A stretch of 64,000 bases of DNA from Bog-473 sp963836605 (GCA_963836605.1 CAWIKB010000014.1:523172-587171); one strand, 5' to 3'. Positions 50,513-60,793 are shown, numbered from the stretch's first letter. Numbers and translations: made by a program. Notes: a model not told the origin generated them from the sequence alone.

Positions 50513-51871
50513 GTGGGAGAAAATGACATGCGGCGCCTGACCTGGCGCGAGCACGGCGGGCGCACGGTGCGGGGATTCCTCGGCGGGACGCTCATCGCCG
50601 GGAGCCTGATTGCCGGCGGTGGGGTCTTGGTGGGGGTCTCATCGGCTGGCGCTTCCGCCCCGCTCAACACGTCGACCACCTGCGTGTCCCCGTCGAAGGT
50701 GACGTCGGCCGAATCGTCGTCGAACACGGGGGTCACCAAGAATTCGGTCACGGTGGGCAACGTCTCCATCGTGTCGGGACCCGTCCCCGGATTGTTCGAG
50801 GGGGCGCCGGTCGGGGTCAAGGCCTACTTCTCCTACATCAACTCCAAGGGTGGGGTCAACGGCCGCAAGCTCGTGGTTGACGCCAAGGACGACGCCTTCA
50901 GCGGCGAGCAGAACAAGACCGAGACCCAGCAGGTGTTGGCCAGCGACTTCGGCATGGTCGGGAACTTCTCCCTCTTCGACTCCTACGGCTGCACCCCGTT
51001 GGCCCAGGACCCGGCCGTCCCCGACGTCTCGGTGACCCTCGACCCGACCACCAATGCGCTGCCCAACGTCTTCAGCTCCCAGCCCCTGGCCGTCGGGCAG
51101 TCCCTCGGCCCCCTCACCTACTACAAGAAGCACTTTCCCAAGGACATGAGCGTCGGCACCATCGTGTCGAACGTCGCCTCGTCGCTGGCCCAGTGGGCCG
51201 GACAGAAGGCGGCGCTCGAGCACGAGGGCTATCACATCACCTACGTACGCGACATAGGCCCGACCGAGAGCGACTTCACCACCGACGTCATCAGCATGCG
51301 CAACGATCACGTCAACGCGGTCGACCTGACCGCGGTCGACTGGCAGGTGGGGGCCGAGTTCGTGCAGAACGCGGCCGCCCAGGGCTGGCACCCGGGACTG
51401 ATCTTCTCGGGCGGACCGATCTACGCCGACCAGTTCATCGCCCATGCGGGAGGCCCGGCTGCCACCAACGGCATCCAGATCGGCCAGGCGCAGGCCCTGT
51501 ACCTGGGCCAGGACGCCAAGAACCTGCCGGCCGACAAGCTCTTCCTCCAGTACGTGCACAAGGTCATGCCCTCGTGGACGCCCGACCTCTTCACCCTGTA
51601 CGGCTGGACCTCTGCCCAGCTCTTCGTCCAGGCGTTGCAGGCGGCCGGGGCGAATCCCACGCGGGGCAGTGTCCTGGACCAGCTCAAGAAGATCACCAGC
51701 TTCAATGCGAGTGGCCTCTTGGCGCCGTCCAATCCGGCCCAGAAGAAGCCGGCCAGCTGTTATGTGATGCTCCAGATCAAGAACGGACAGTACGTGCGGA
51801 CGCAGCCCTCGAGCTCGGGCTTCAGTTGCAACACGACCTACTTCTACGCCCCGGGGGGTTCGGGGTCCTAG
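50513..51871 (+). CDS. Branched-chain-amino-acid-type ABC importer substrate-binding protein
   Basis: The 452-residue protein is the periplasmic-type binding component of a Liv-family importer. A basic start and a hydrophobic segment (about 24-46) form a Sec signal peptide with SAGASA cleavage. Then VTVGNVSIVSGPVPGLFEGAPVGVKAYFSYINSKGGVNGRKLVVDAKDDAFSGEQNKTETQQVLA is the domain I signature of family 6 binding proteins, and the domain II helices and the SYGCTP loop follow. GTG start at 50513 follows GGGGAG. It is first in a four-gene operon. The family also carries aromatic and other amino-acid-like ligands, so leucine specificity is not proven. Confidence 0.93.
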   Translation: MGENDMRRLTWREHGGRTVRGFLGGTLIAGSLIAGGGVLVGVSSAGASAPLNTSTTCVSPSKVTSAESSSNTGVTKNSVTVGNVSIVSGPVPGLFEGAPVGVKAYFSYINSKGGVNGRKLVVDAKDDAFSGEQNKTETQQVLASDFGMVGNFSLFDSYGCTPLAQDPAVPDVSVTLDPTTNALPNVFSSQPLAVGQSLGPLTYYKKHFPKDMSVGTIVSNVASSLAQWAGQKAALEHEGYHITYVRDIGPTESDFTTDVISMRNDHVNAVDLTAVDWQVGAEFVQNAAAQGWHPGLIFSGGPIYADQFIAHAGGPAATNGIQIGQAQALYLGQDAKNLPADKLFLQYVHKVMPSWTPDLFTLYGWTSAQLFVQALQAAGANPTRGSVLDQLKKITSFNASGLLAPSNPAQKKPASCYVMLQIKNGQYVRTQPSSSGFSCNTTYFYAPGGSGS

Positions 51872-51920
51872 TCCGAGTCGTTTCTCGCACGAGCCGTTTG
51901 GTGAAACACGAGGTGACGTC

Positions 51921-53876
51921 GTGAGCGAATTCCTCACCTTCACAGTTCTGGGCATCGTCTACGGCGCCATCTACGCCATCACCGCCGGCGGATTGGTGGT
52001 GACGTACACCACGACCGGGATCTTCAACTTCGCGCAGGGCGCGGTGGGGATGATCGCCGCCTTCACCTATTGGCAGTTGTGGCAGGGGTGGCACTGGCCG
52101 GTGGCCCTGGCCCTGATCGTGGTCCTGCTCGTCGAGGCGCCGCTGCTGGCGATTTACGTCGAGACGCAGCTGATGCGACGGCTGCACGGGGCCTCGGTAG
52201 AACGCAAGCTCATGGTCACACTGGGGCTCCTGGTCATTCTGGTCGGGACGGCCACCCTGTTCTGGGGCAATCCGACCGTCATCCGGTCCGTCCCCCCCTT
52301 CTTCGACAACACGACCACCGGCGTCATCGGATCGGTGCATCTGTTCGGGGCCAACGGCGTGACCATCTCGGATCAGCAGGTCCTGACCGTGGCCGTGGCG
52401 GTCGCCGTGGCCATCGGCCTGCGACTCTTCTTCCGGAACTTCCGGCTCGGCGTGGCCATGCGCGCCGTGGTCGACGACCCCGAACTGGTGGCCATGTCGG
52501 GGGCCAAGCCGTACCGCATCTCGCAGATGGGCTGGGCCCTGGGCTTCATCATGGCGGCACTGGCGGGGGTGCTGCTGGCCCCGACGCAGACGACGGGACT
52601 CTCCATCACCCAGCTGACCCTGTTGGTGATCAACGGCTACGCGGCCGCCGTCGTGGGCCGGCTGCGCAGCCTTCCCATGACGTTTCTCGGCGCCATGGCG
52701 CTGGGCCTGGTCACCGAGTACTGCATCGGCTATCTCCCGGGCCACATCAACCAGAACGTGGTGTCGGTGCTGCCCACGCTGATCCCGGTCGTCTTCCTCT
52801 TCGTCGTCCTGCTGGTCATCCCGGCGGCCCGCTTGGCGGCCGCGGGGCGCCTGCCCGTGCACCTGCCGCCGAGGGTGGTGACCTTGCAGCAATCGCTCCT
52901 CGGTGGCGTCGTGCTGATCGTCGGGGGATCGATCGCCGCCATGACCGTCGGCGGCGCCGCGCTCTCTCCGCTGACCCAGGGACTGGCGCTCGGCATTGTC
53001 GGGCTCTCGCTCGTCCTGCTCACCGGGTACGCCGGGCAGATCTCCCTGTGCCAGCTCACTTTTCTGGGGGTGGGGGCCTTCGTCATGGGCAAGATCTCGG
53101 GTGGTGACTCCTGGTGGGGTCTCGTGGTGGCCGTCGTCGTCTCGGGGGTCGTCGGCGCCCTGGTGGCCCTCCCCGCCCTGCGGCTCCGCGGCCTGTACCT
53201 GGCCCTGGCCACCCTGGCCTTCGGGGAGGCTGCGTTCTACGCCTTTTTCGACAACAACGCCATCATCCCGCAGGGCTCGTTCATACCCGTCGGTCGCTTA
53301 CCGCTGCCCTTCATGAGGCAGGTGGGTGACCGGGCGTTCATGATCGAGGCGTTGGTGGCGACGGCCCTGTGCGCCGTGCTCGTCGGTGTGATCAGGCGCA
53401 GTGCGTTCGGCCGCCGCCTCGTGGCGCTGAACGACTCGCCCGCGGCCTTCGCCACGGTCGGGCTCAACTCGGCCAGGACGAAGGTGTTCGTCTTCGCGCT
53501 CTCCGCCGCCATGGCCGGGTTCGGCGGAGTGCTCTATGCCGGTCAGCCGGAGGCCATCGGCGCCAACGACGTCCAGTTCTTGAGCAGCCTGACCCTGCTC
53601 CTCTTCGTGGCCATCTGGGGCATGCGCTCGCTGACCGGCGCGCTGCTCGGAGGCATGACCGCGGCCGCTCTTCCGGTGCTCGAGTCGCACCTGCCGGGCT
53701 ACCTCTCCTACCTCACCGGCTTCGTGGCCGGCACGGGGATCTTCCTGCTCGGACGGAGCCCCGATGGGATCCTCGGGCTCGATTGGCTGGTGGCGCGTGT
53801 CCGGCTGCCTTTCTCCGCCAAGGGTGACGATCCGCCGGAGCTCGTTGTCAGCCAGGACATCGCCCGTGCCGCCTGA
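51921..53876 (+). CDS. Fused LivH-LivM ABC permease
   Basis: The 651-residue protein joins both membrane subunits of a Liv importer. The first half (about 1-310) is LivH-like (GIVYGAIYAITAGGLVVTYTTTGIFNFAQGAVGMIAAF, helix 5 region MRAVVDDPELVAMSGAKPYRISQMGWALGFIMAALAGVLLAP), the second (about 340-640) LivM-like (LVLLTGYAGQISLCQLTFLGVGAF, VALPALRLRGLYLALATLAFGEAAFY, RRSAFGRRLVALNDSPAAFATVGLNSARTKVFVFALSAAMAGFGGVLYAG). Start GTG at 51921 with GAGGTGA upstream. LivH-LivM fusions are known in actinobacteria. It overlaps the ATPase gene by 11 bases. Confidence 0.93.
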   Translation: MSEFLTFTVLGIVYGAIYAITAGGLVVTYTTTGIFNFAQGAVGMIAAFTYWQLWQGWHWPVALALIVVLLVEAPLLAIYVETQLMRRLHGASVERKLMVTLGLLVILVGTATLFWGNPTVIRSVPPFFDNTTTGVIGSVHLFGANGVTISDQQVLTVAVAVAVAIGLRLFFRNFRLGVAMRAVVDDPELVAMSGAKPYRISQMGWALGFIMAALAGVLLAPTQTTGLSITQLTLLVINGYAAAVVGRLRSLPMTFLGAMALGLVTEYCIGYLPGHINQNVVSVLPTLIPVVFLFVVLLVIPAARLAAAGRLPVHLPPRVVTLQQSLLGGVVLIVGGSIAAMTVGGAALSPLTQGLALGIVGLSLVLLTGYAGQISLCQLTFLGVGAFVMGKISGGDSWWGLVVAVVVSGVVGALVALPALRLRGLYLALATLAFGEAAFYAFFDNNAIIPQGSFIPVGRLPLPFMRQVGDRAFMIEALVATALCAVLVGVIRRSAFGRRLVALNDSPAAFATVGLNSARTKVFVFALSAAMAGFGGVLYAGQPEAIGANDVQFLSSLTLLLFVAIWGMRSLTGALLGGMTAAALPVLESHLPGYLSYLTGFVAGTGIFLLGRSPDGILGLDWLVARVRLPFSAKGDDPPELVVSQDIARAA

Positions 53877-54606
53877 CGACCCGGGCCTGGAGGTGCACGG
53901 GGTCAGCGTGCACTTCGGTGGCGTGAACGCGCTCTCCGGGGTCTCGCTCACGGCCAAGTCCGGGGAGGTCACCGGGCTGATCGGCCCCAACGGTGCGGGC
54001 AAGACCACGCTGTTCAATGTCATCACCGGGCTGCAACACCCTGACGACGGGGAGATCTTCCTGGACGGGCAGAACATCACCGGCAAGCGCCCGCACCGCC
54101 GGGCCCGTATGGGGCTCGCCCGCACCTTTCAGCGGCTCGAGCTCTTCGGCACTTTGACCGCCGCCGACAATGTGCGCGTCGCCATGGAGTCGTTCGGCGG
54201 GTCGACGAGGGAGGCCGCCACGGCGATTCTGGAGCGGGTGGGTGTGGGCCCACAGGCCGGGCAGAACGTCAGCTCACTCGCCACCGGTTCGGCCCGGCTG
54301 GTCGAGCTGGCCCGCGCCCTTTCCATCGACCCCAAGGTGCTGCTCCTCGACGAGCCCTGCTCGGGGCTGGACGAGCGCGAGACCATTGTCCTCGGCGAGC
54401 TGCTCACATCGGTGGCCGCCGAAGGCCGGGCCGTGGTCCTGGTCGAGCACGATACGGAGTTGGTACTGCGCGTGTGCACCGTGGTCTACGTGCTCGACTT
54501 CGGCGAGGTCATTGCCTCGGGGACACCCGAGCAGATCCGCCATGACCCGGTGGTGCAGCAGGCCTACCTGGGCCAGGTGCAACCCCATGACGAAGGCGCC
54601 GCGTGA
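53866..54606 (+). CDS. livG: Liv-type ABC importer ATPase, LivG
   Basis: The 246-residue ATPase has Walker A GPNGAGKTTLFN (about 38-45) and the LivG-typical VITGLQHPDDGEIFLDGQNITG, RMGLARTFQRLELFGTLTAADNV and Walker B VLLLDEPCSGLD with the H-loop VEHD. The signature motif is altered: ALATGSARLVELARAL stands where LSYGQQRRLEIARAL is usual, losing the second glycine and glutamine. Asymmetry of this kind between LivG and LivF is plausible, since one composite site can be inactive. The start is the GTG at 53866 overlapping the permease; its stop overlaps livF. Confidence 0.9.
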   Translation: MPPDDPGLEVHGVSVHFGGVNALSGVSLTAKSGEVTGLIGPNGAGKTTLFNVITGLQHPDDGEIFLDGQNITGKRPHRRARMGLARTFQRLELFGTLTAADNVRVAMESFGGSTREAATAILERVGVGPQAGQNVSSLATGSARLVELARALSIDPKVLLLDEPCSGLDERETIVLGELLTSVAAEGRAVVLVEHDTELVLRVCTVVYVLDFGEVIASGTPEQIRHDPVVQQAYLGQVQPHDEGAA

Positions 54607-55298
54607 GTACCCCTCGCATCGACATCGTCGACATCCACGCCGCCTACGGTCGGATCGAGGTGCTGCACGGGGTCGACCTGGCCATCCCCGGCGGCATCTT
54701 CGCGTTGCTCGGCCCCAACGGCGGGGGAAAGAGCACCCTGCTCAAGGTGATGAACGGCCGCCTGGACGCCACCAGCGGGACGGTGTCGGTCGAGGGCGTG
54801 ACGCCGGCCAAGTGGACCCCCGAAGCCCTCGCCCGCACGGGCGTGGTGGCGCTCCCCGAGGGACGAGGCATCTTCGCCAACCTGACGGTGCGGGACAACC
54901 TCCGCATGTGGACCTACCGGGGCGACGTGGACCAGGCCGAGGTGGAGGAAAAGACCTATGCCCAGTTCCCCCGCCTGGCGGAGCGGCGCAAACAGCTGGC
55001 GGGGACGCTCTCGGGCGGGGAACAGCAGATGCTGGCCATCTCGCGGGCCCTGGCCGGAGAGACCAAGGTGCTGCTGCTGGACGAGATGTCGATGGGGTTG
55101 GCGCCCCTCATCGTCGGGGAGCTCTACGAGCTGGTGGCGGAGATCGCGGCGCGCGGTGTGACCGTGGTGCTGGTCGAACAATTCGTCAGCACCGCCCTGG
55201 GGGTCGCCGACGGGGCCGCCATCATGCTGCACGGGCGGATCGCCCACTGCGGAACCCCCGACGAGATGTCCGACGCCGCCCTGGCCGCCTACCTCTGA
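54603..55298 (+). CDS. livF: Liv-type ABC importer ATPase, LivF
   Basis: The 231-residue second ATPase carries intact motifs: Walker A GPNGGGKSTLLK, GVVALPEGRGIFANLTVRDNLRMWTYRG, signature TLSGGEQQMLAISRAL, Walker B LLLDEMSMGLAP, and the H-loop is VEQF with glutamate-glutamine and phenylalanine after a VVLVEQ segment, as in LivF proteins. It starts on the GTG that overlaps the livG stop (GTGA, 54603-54606). It pairs with LivG to drive the fused permease. Confidence 0.92.
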   Translation: MSTPRIDIVDIHAAYGRIEVLHGVDLAIPGGIFALLGPNGGGKSTLLKVMNGRLDATSGTVSVEGVTPAKWTPEALARTGVVALPEGRGIFANLTVRDNLRMWTYRGDVDQAEVEEKTYAQFPRLAERRKQLAGTLSGGEQQMLAISRALAGETKVLLLDEMSMGLAPLIVGELYELVAEIAARGVTVVLVEQFVSTALGVADGAAIMLHGRIAHCGTPDEMSDAALAAYL

Positions 55299-55350
55299 GG
55301 CCCCGGCACTTCTCGGCCCTCACCCGGCGCTCGTCGACTCAGCTGAATTC

Positions 55351-55400
55351 TCCTCAATCCTCCTCAGCCCTCCTCAGCCGTCCTCAGCCCTCCTCAGCCA
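55351..55400. repeat. Five tandem 10-base repeats across the valS stop codon
   Basis: Units start at 55351, 55361, 55371, 55381 and 55391, each TCCTCAGCCC or a one- to two-base variant. The valS stop (55384-55386) lies in the fourth unit and the last unit is coding. Because 10 is not a multiple of 3, each added unit would change the reading frame at the C-terminus. The array fills the gap to the convergent livF gene. Confidence 0.85.
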
Positions 55401-57930
55401 GTCGGGCCACTACGGAGAAATCGGCGGACTCGATCAGCTGCAGATCGTCGATCCCGCCGGCGTCGATGAGATCGTCCCGGGCGGCCGCCACCGAGGCCAG
55501 GGTCGCGGCCGGCCCGGCCACCACCAGTTCGGCCACGCGGGCCCGCATGGAACGCTTGGCCGTCGTCTTGGCCCGGCGCACCTCGGCCAGGACGCCCGCG
55601 GCCGCGGCCAGCACGAGTGGGTCTCCCTTGTCATGACCGCCGAACTCTTCTTGGGCGGGCCATGGGGACCGGTGGACCGATCCGGGTTGCCACCAGCGCC
55701 AGACCTCTTCGGTGACGAAGGGCAGGAACGGGGCGAAGAGCCTGAGCTGAACCGACAAGGACAGGGCGAGCGTGGCCCGAGCCGAGTCGGCCGCCCCGCT
55801 GTCCGCCTCGCCGTAGGCGCGGCTCTTGACCAGCTCCACATAGTCATCGCAGAAGGACCAGAAGGAGGTCTCTGTGGCCTCGAGCGCCCGGGTGTAGTCG
55901 AAGCCCTCCAGGGCCGCGGTTGCGGTGGCCACCACGCCGGCCAACTGGGCCAGCAGGGCCCGGTCAATGGTCTCGGTCACACATTCGACCCCCGGGGCTC
56001 CCTGTTCACCGAGGCGGCCCAGGGCGAATTTGGACGCATTGAGGATCTTGATGGCGAGGCGGCGACCGATCTTCATCACGCCCGAGTCCACGGCGGTGTC
56101 CGTGCCGGGTCGGCCGTTGCAGGCCCAGTACCGGACCGCGTCCGAGCCGAATTCCTCGACCAGCGGCATCGGGGTCACCACGTTGCCCTTGGACTTGGAC
56201 ATCTTCTTGTGGTCCGGATCGAGCACCCAGCCGTTGATGGTGGCGTGGCGCCACGGCACGCTGCCGTGTTCGAGGTGGCTGCGCAGCGTGGTGGCGAAGA
56301 GCCACGTCCGGATGATCTCGTGGCCCTGGGGCCGCAGGTCCATGGGAAACGTCTGGGCGAAGAGATCGGGGTCGTCCTCCCAGCCACAGGCGATCTGGGG
56401 TGTCAGGGAGGAAGTGGCCCACGTGTCCATCACGTCCGGATCACCGGTGAAGCCGCCCGGCCGGCCACGCTGGGTCGCTTCGTACCCCTCGGGCACGTCG
56501 GTCGTCGGATCGATCGGGAGGCGCCCCTCGGCGGGGACGATGGGGGCGGCGTGGTCGGGCTCGCCGTGAGCATCGAGCGGGTACCAGACCGGGACCGGGA
56601 CGCCGAAGTAGCGCTGGCGGCTGATCAACCAGTCGCTGTTCAACCCGTTGACCCAGTTCTCGTAGCGCACCTCCATGTACGGGGGGTGCCACTGCAGCTC
56701 GTGACCGCGGCGGAGCAAGGCCTCGCGCAGGGGGACGTCGCGGCCACCGTTGCGCAGGTACCACTGCCGGCTGGTCACGATCTCGAGCGGCCGGTCGCCG
56801 CGCTCGTAGAACTTCACCGGATGGGTGATGGGCCGGGGCGCGCCGACCAGGTCACCCGAGGCGCTGAGGAGCTCGACCATGGTGCGTTGCGCGGCCTTGA
56901 CGGTGGCGCCGGCGATGGCCCTCCACGCGGCCCCGTCGGGCACGCCCGGTGGGGGCGTCTCGACGATGCGCCCGGACCGGGTGACGATGGACCGGGTGGG
57001 CAGGTGCAGTTCGCGCCACCAGACCACGTCGGTCACGTCGCCGAAGGTGCAGATCATGGCGATGCCCGAGCCCTTCTCGGGATCGGCCAGTTCGTGGGCC
57101 ACGATCGGCACCTCCACACCGAAGAGCGGCGTGTGGACCGTGGTGCCGAAACGCGACGAGAAGCGTTCGTCGTCGGGATGGGCCACGAGAGCGACGCAGG
57201 CCGCCACCAGCTCAGGCCGGGTGGTCTCGATCTCGATGTCGTCGAAGCGCAGGCGGTGGTAGGCGCCCGCCCGCTCCCGGTCCTCCATCTCGGCCTGGGC
57301 CACGGCGGTCTGGTAGTCGACGTCCCACAAGGTCGGGGCTTCTGACGAGTACGCCTCGTCCCGGGCGAGGTTGCGCAGGAACATGCGCTGGCTGGCCCTC
57401 CGGCTCCGATCATCGATGGTGGCGTAGCCCCGCGTCCAATCCACCGAGAGACCGAGGCGGCGCCACAGGGCCTCGAAGGCCCGCTCGTCCTCGGCGGTCA
57501 GTTGGTGGCACAAGGCGATGAAATTGGGCCGACTCACCGGGATGTCGTGCCGGCCGGGCTCGTCGGGTGGTTGGAAGTCCGGGTCGTAGGGGAGTGAGGG
57601 GTCACAGCGCACCCCGAAGTAGGTTTGCACCCGGCGCTCGGTGGGCAGGCCGTTGTCGTCCCACCCCATGGGGTAGAAGAGCTCCCATCCGCTCATGCGT
57701 CGGTAGCGGGCCAGCGCGTCGGTCTGCACATACCCGAAGACCGAGCCCATGTGGAGCGAGCCGGAGACGGTCGGTGGTGGCGTGTCGATGGAGAAGACCC
57801 GGTCCCGCGGCGCCGAATCGTCGAACCGGTAGGTCTGATCGGCCTCCCACGCGGCGGCCCAGGTGGCTTCCACGCCGTCAATGGTTGGCTTCTCGGGAAT
57901 TCTGGGCGCGCCGGGCGCGTCGGTCGACAT
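55384..57930 (-). CDS. valS: Valyl-tRNA synthetase
   Basis: The 848-residue protein is a class I aminoacyl-tRNA synthetase for valine. The HIGH equivalent is PPTVSGSLHMGSVFGYVQTD (near residue 57), the editing domain CP1 carries ETTRPELVAACVALVAHPDDERF, WLFATTLRSH is the tRNA-facing region and HKKMSKSKGNVV the KMSKS loop. The C-terminal anticodon domain (CDDYVELVKSRAYGEADSG) is present. The N-terminus lacks any extra domain. It is divergent to cysS with only 20 bases between start codons. The C-terminus ends in ARLAEEG inside a 10-base repeat array. Confidence 0.96.
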   Translation of the reverse strand: MSTDAPGAPRIPEKPTIDGVEATWAAAWEADQTYRFDDSAPRDRVFSIDTPPPTVSGSLHMGSVFGYVQTDALARYRRMSGWELFYPMGWDDNGLPTERRVQTYFGVRCDPSLPYDPDFQPPDEPGRHDIPVSRPNFIALCHQLTAEDERAFEALWRRLGLSVDWTRGYATIDDRSRRASQRMFLRNLARDEAYSSEAPTLWDVDYQTAVAQAEMEDRERAGAYHRLRFDDIEIETTRPELVAACVALVAHPDDERFSSRFGTTVHTPLFGVEVPIVAHELADPEKGSGIAMICTFGDVTDVVWWRELHLPTRSIVTRSGRIVETPPPGVPDGAAWRAIAGATVKAAQRTMVELLSASGDLVGAPRPITHPVKFYERGDRPLEIVTSRQWYLRNGGRDVPLREALLRRGHELQWHPPYMEVRYENWVNGLNSDWLISRQRYFGVPVPVWYPLDAHGEPDHAAPIVPAEGRLPIDPTTDVPEGYEATQRGRPGGFTGDPDVMDTWATSSLTPQIACGWEDDPDLFAQTFPMDLRPQGHEIIRTWLFATTLRSHLEHGSVPWRHATINGWVLDPDHKKMSKSKGNVVTPMPLVEEFGSDAVRYWACNGRPGTDTAVDSGVMKIGRRLAIKILNASKFALGRLGEQGAPGVECVTETIDRALLAQLAGVVATATAALEGFDYTRALEATETSFWSFCDDYVELVKSRAYGEADSGAADSARATLALSLSVQLRLFAPFLPFVTEEVWRWWQPGSVHRSPWPAQEEFGGHDKGDPLVLAAAAGVLAEVRRAKTTAKRSMRARVAELVVAGPAATLASVAAARDDLIDAGGIDDLQLIESADFSVVARLAEEG

Positions 57931-57935
57931 GATCG

Positions 57936-57945
57936 GGTTACCGTA
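57936..57945. promoter_or_regulatory. Overlapping -10 elements of divergent valS and cysS
   Basis: The 20-base gap reads GATCGGGTTACCGTACCCGG. TACCGT (57939-57944) is exactly -12 to -7 from the cysS ATG (57951), and on the reverse strand TACGGT (57945-57940) is about -15 to -10 from the valS ATG (57930). Both fit TANNNT. Leaderless or near-leaderless transcripts in both directions are therefore predicted, with -35 regions inside the opposite gene. Confidence 0.5.
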
Positions 57946-57950
57946 CCCGG

Positions 57951-59348
57951 ATGCTGCACCTGCACGACACCGCCACCGGCACCGTCCGTCCATTTGAGCC
58001 CCGCACGCCGGAGCAGGTGTCGATGTACGTGTGCGGCCCGACGGTGGACAACCTGCCGCACATCGGCCACGGGCGGATGAGCCTCACCTACGACGTGCTG
58101 CGCCGCTACCTGCTGTTCAACGGCCTCGACGTGCACTATGTGTCCAACGTCACCGACATCGACGACAAGATCATCGCGAGGGCCAATGCGGAGAAGCGCA
58201 GCACCCGGGAGGTCGTCGAGCAATACGAGGGTGCGTGGTTCGAAGCCATGGACGGGTTGGGAGTGCTCCGGCCGACCGACACGCCGCATGCGACGTCCTA
58301 CGTCGACGACATGATCGCCCTGGTGCGCGACCTCACCGGCAAGGGGGTCGCCTACGAGACCTCCGACGGTGTCTACCTCAGCGTCGAACAGGTCGAAGGG
58401 TACGGCCTCCTGGCCCGCCAGAGCCTGGACTCACTTCGATCCGGGGCCCGGGTGGAGAGCACCGAAGAGAAGCGCTCCCCGTTGGACTTCGTGCTGTGGA
58501 AGAAGGCGAAGCCGGGCGAGCCGACGTGGGAGTCCCCCTGGGGCCCGGGTCGTCCGGGCTGGCACACCGAATGCGTCGTGATGTCCCTCGACCTGCTCGG
58601 GGACGGCTTCGACCTCCACGGAGGGGGCATCGACCTGATCTTCCCGCACCACGAGAATGAGCGTGCCCAGGCTGTGGCTGAGGGTCGTGCGTTCTCCCGT
58701 TTCTGGGTGCACAACGGCTGGGTCACCGCCGATGGCGCCAAGATGTCGAAGTCGCTCGGCAACTTCACCACGCTGCCGGACTTCCTGGCCCGGCATGACG
58801 CTCGGGCCTATCGGTTGCTGGTGTTGCGGGCCCGCTACCGCTCGCCCTTCGAGGTCACGCCTGACACCGTGGCCGACGCCGAGAAGGCCCTGGAGCGTTT
58901 GGACACCTTGGCCCGTCGTTTCTCCGTCGGCGAGTTTCTGTCCCAGACGCCGTCCGGATACGTCGTCGAGGGCACCGCTCCGGCCCACGACACCGACCCG
59001 ACCGCGTTGGCCTCCTTCCGGTCCTGCATGGACGACGACCTCGACACGCCGGGCGCCTTGGCCGGCATCTTCGATCTGGTGACGGCCGCCCACACGAGTG
59101 CGGACGCAGGCGACGACGCTCGAGGCCACCACCTGGCCCTCACCGCAGCCACCCTGGCGGCGGCGCTGGGCCTCTCGCTCCGCGGCGAAGGGACCGAGGT
59201 CGACGACGAGACGGCGCGCCTGGTGGCCGAACGCGACCTGGCCCGCGGCGCGCGCGACTTCGCCCGGGCCGACGCGCTCCGGGACGAGTTGACCTCGATG
59301 GGCTGGACCGTCGAGGACTCCCCGGGCGGCACCGCCGTGCGGAGATAG
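57951..59348 (+). CDS. cysS: Cysteinyl-tRNA synthetase
   Basis: The 465-residue enzyme has the zinc cysteine C28 in YVCGPTVDN, HIGH as PHIGH at residues 36-40, LTDIDDKI-like TDIDDKIIARA, the conserved GWHTECVVMSLDLLG, the metal-binding HHENERAQ and KMSKS in AKMSKSLGNF. The C-terminal anticodon-recognition region is the usual helical domain (ERDLARGARDFARADALRDELTSMGW). It is full length. It is not MshC, the mycothiol cysteine ligase, which lacks this anticodon domain. No ribosome site precedes the ATG, consistent with a leaderless transcript. Confidence 0.96.
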   Translation: MLHLHDTATGTVRPFEPRTPEQVSMYVCGPTVDNLPHIGHGRMSLTYDVLRRYLLFNGLDVHYVSNVTDIDDKIIARANAEKRSTREVVEQYEGAWFEAMDGLGVLRPTDTPHATSYVDDMIALVRDLTGKGVAYETSDGVYLSVEQVEGYGLLARQSLDSLRSGARVESTEEKRSPLDFVLWKKAKPGEPTWESPWGPGRPGWHTECVVMSLDLLGDGFDLHGGGIDLIFPHHENERAQAVAEGRAFSRFWVHNGWVTADGAKMSKSLGNFTTLPDFLARHDARAYRLLVLRARYRSPFEVTPDTVADAEKALERLDTLARRFSVGEFLSQTPSGYVVEGTAPAHDTDPTALASFRSCMDDDLDTPGALAGIFDLVTAAHTSADAGDDARGHHLALTAATLAAALGLSLRGEGTEVDDETARLVAERDLARGARDFARADALRDELTSMGWTVEDSPGGTAVRR

Positions 59349-59463
59349 GGCGGGATGGGGCGCTGAGAGACGGCGATGGGGCAGTCCCGGGGCCACAATG
59401 TGCCGTGAAAGTCCAGGTCAAGCCCCATGGGCTTCATTGCCGCAGAGTGAGGGTAGCTTCGTA

Positions 59464-59479
59464 GTTACCACGTAGTAAC
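59464..59479. promoter_or_regulatory. Candidate operator upstream of the acyl-CoA dehydrogenase
   Basis: GTTAC (59464-59468) and GTAAC (59475-59479) are inverted around CACGTA, 52 bases before the ATG at 59531. A preceding TAGT direct repeat and an AT-rich stretch (TTTAGAAAAG, 59481-59490) suggest a regulated promoter. The regulator is not identified. Confidence 0.4.
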
Positions 59480-59530
59480 CTTTAGAAAAGACCCGGCGGG
59501 TGTCGGGCCCCTGCCCAAGGAGGGCTCACT

Positions 59531-60729
<1,199 letters not shown>

Positions 60730-60745
<16 letters not shown>

Positions 60746-60780
60746 TCAAGATCCACATCACCTAGTCAAGATCCACATCA
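60730..60780. repeat. 20-base tandem duplication over the acyl-CoA dehydrogenase stop
   Basis: Units 60730-60749 and 60750-60769 (GATCCACATCAAGTAGTCAA with two changes in the second) and a partial third (60770-60780) repeat the last codons and TAG stop of the acyl-CoA dehydrogenase gene. The array ends just before a truncated TnpB gene, so an insertion scar is one explanation. Confidence 0.85.
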
Positions 60781-60793
60781 GGGTGTCGGATAA

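Noticed and set aside
55351..55400. CRISPR array
   Set aside because: Units are 10 bases with no spacers; it is a simple tandem repeat.
57951..59348. MshC (mycothiol cysteine ligase) in place of cysS
   Set aside because: The protein keeps the C-terminal anticodon domain and normal CysRS length.
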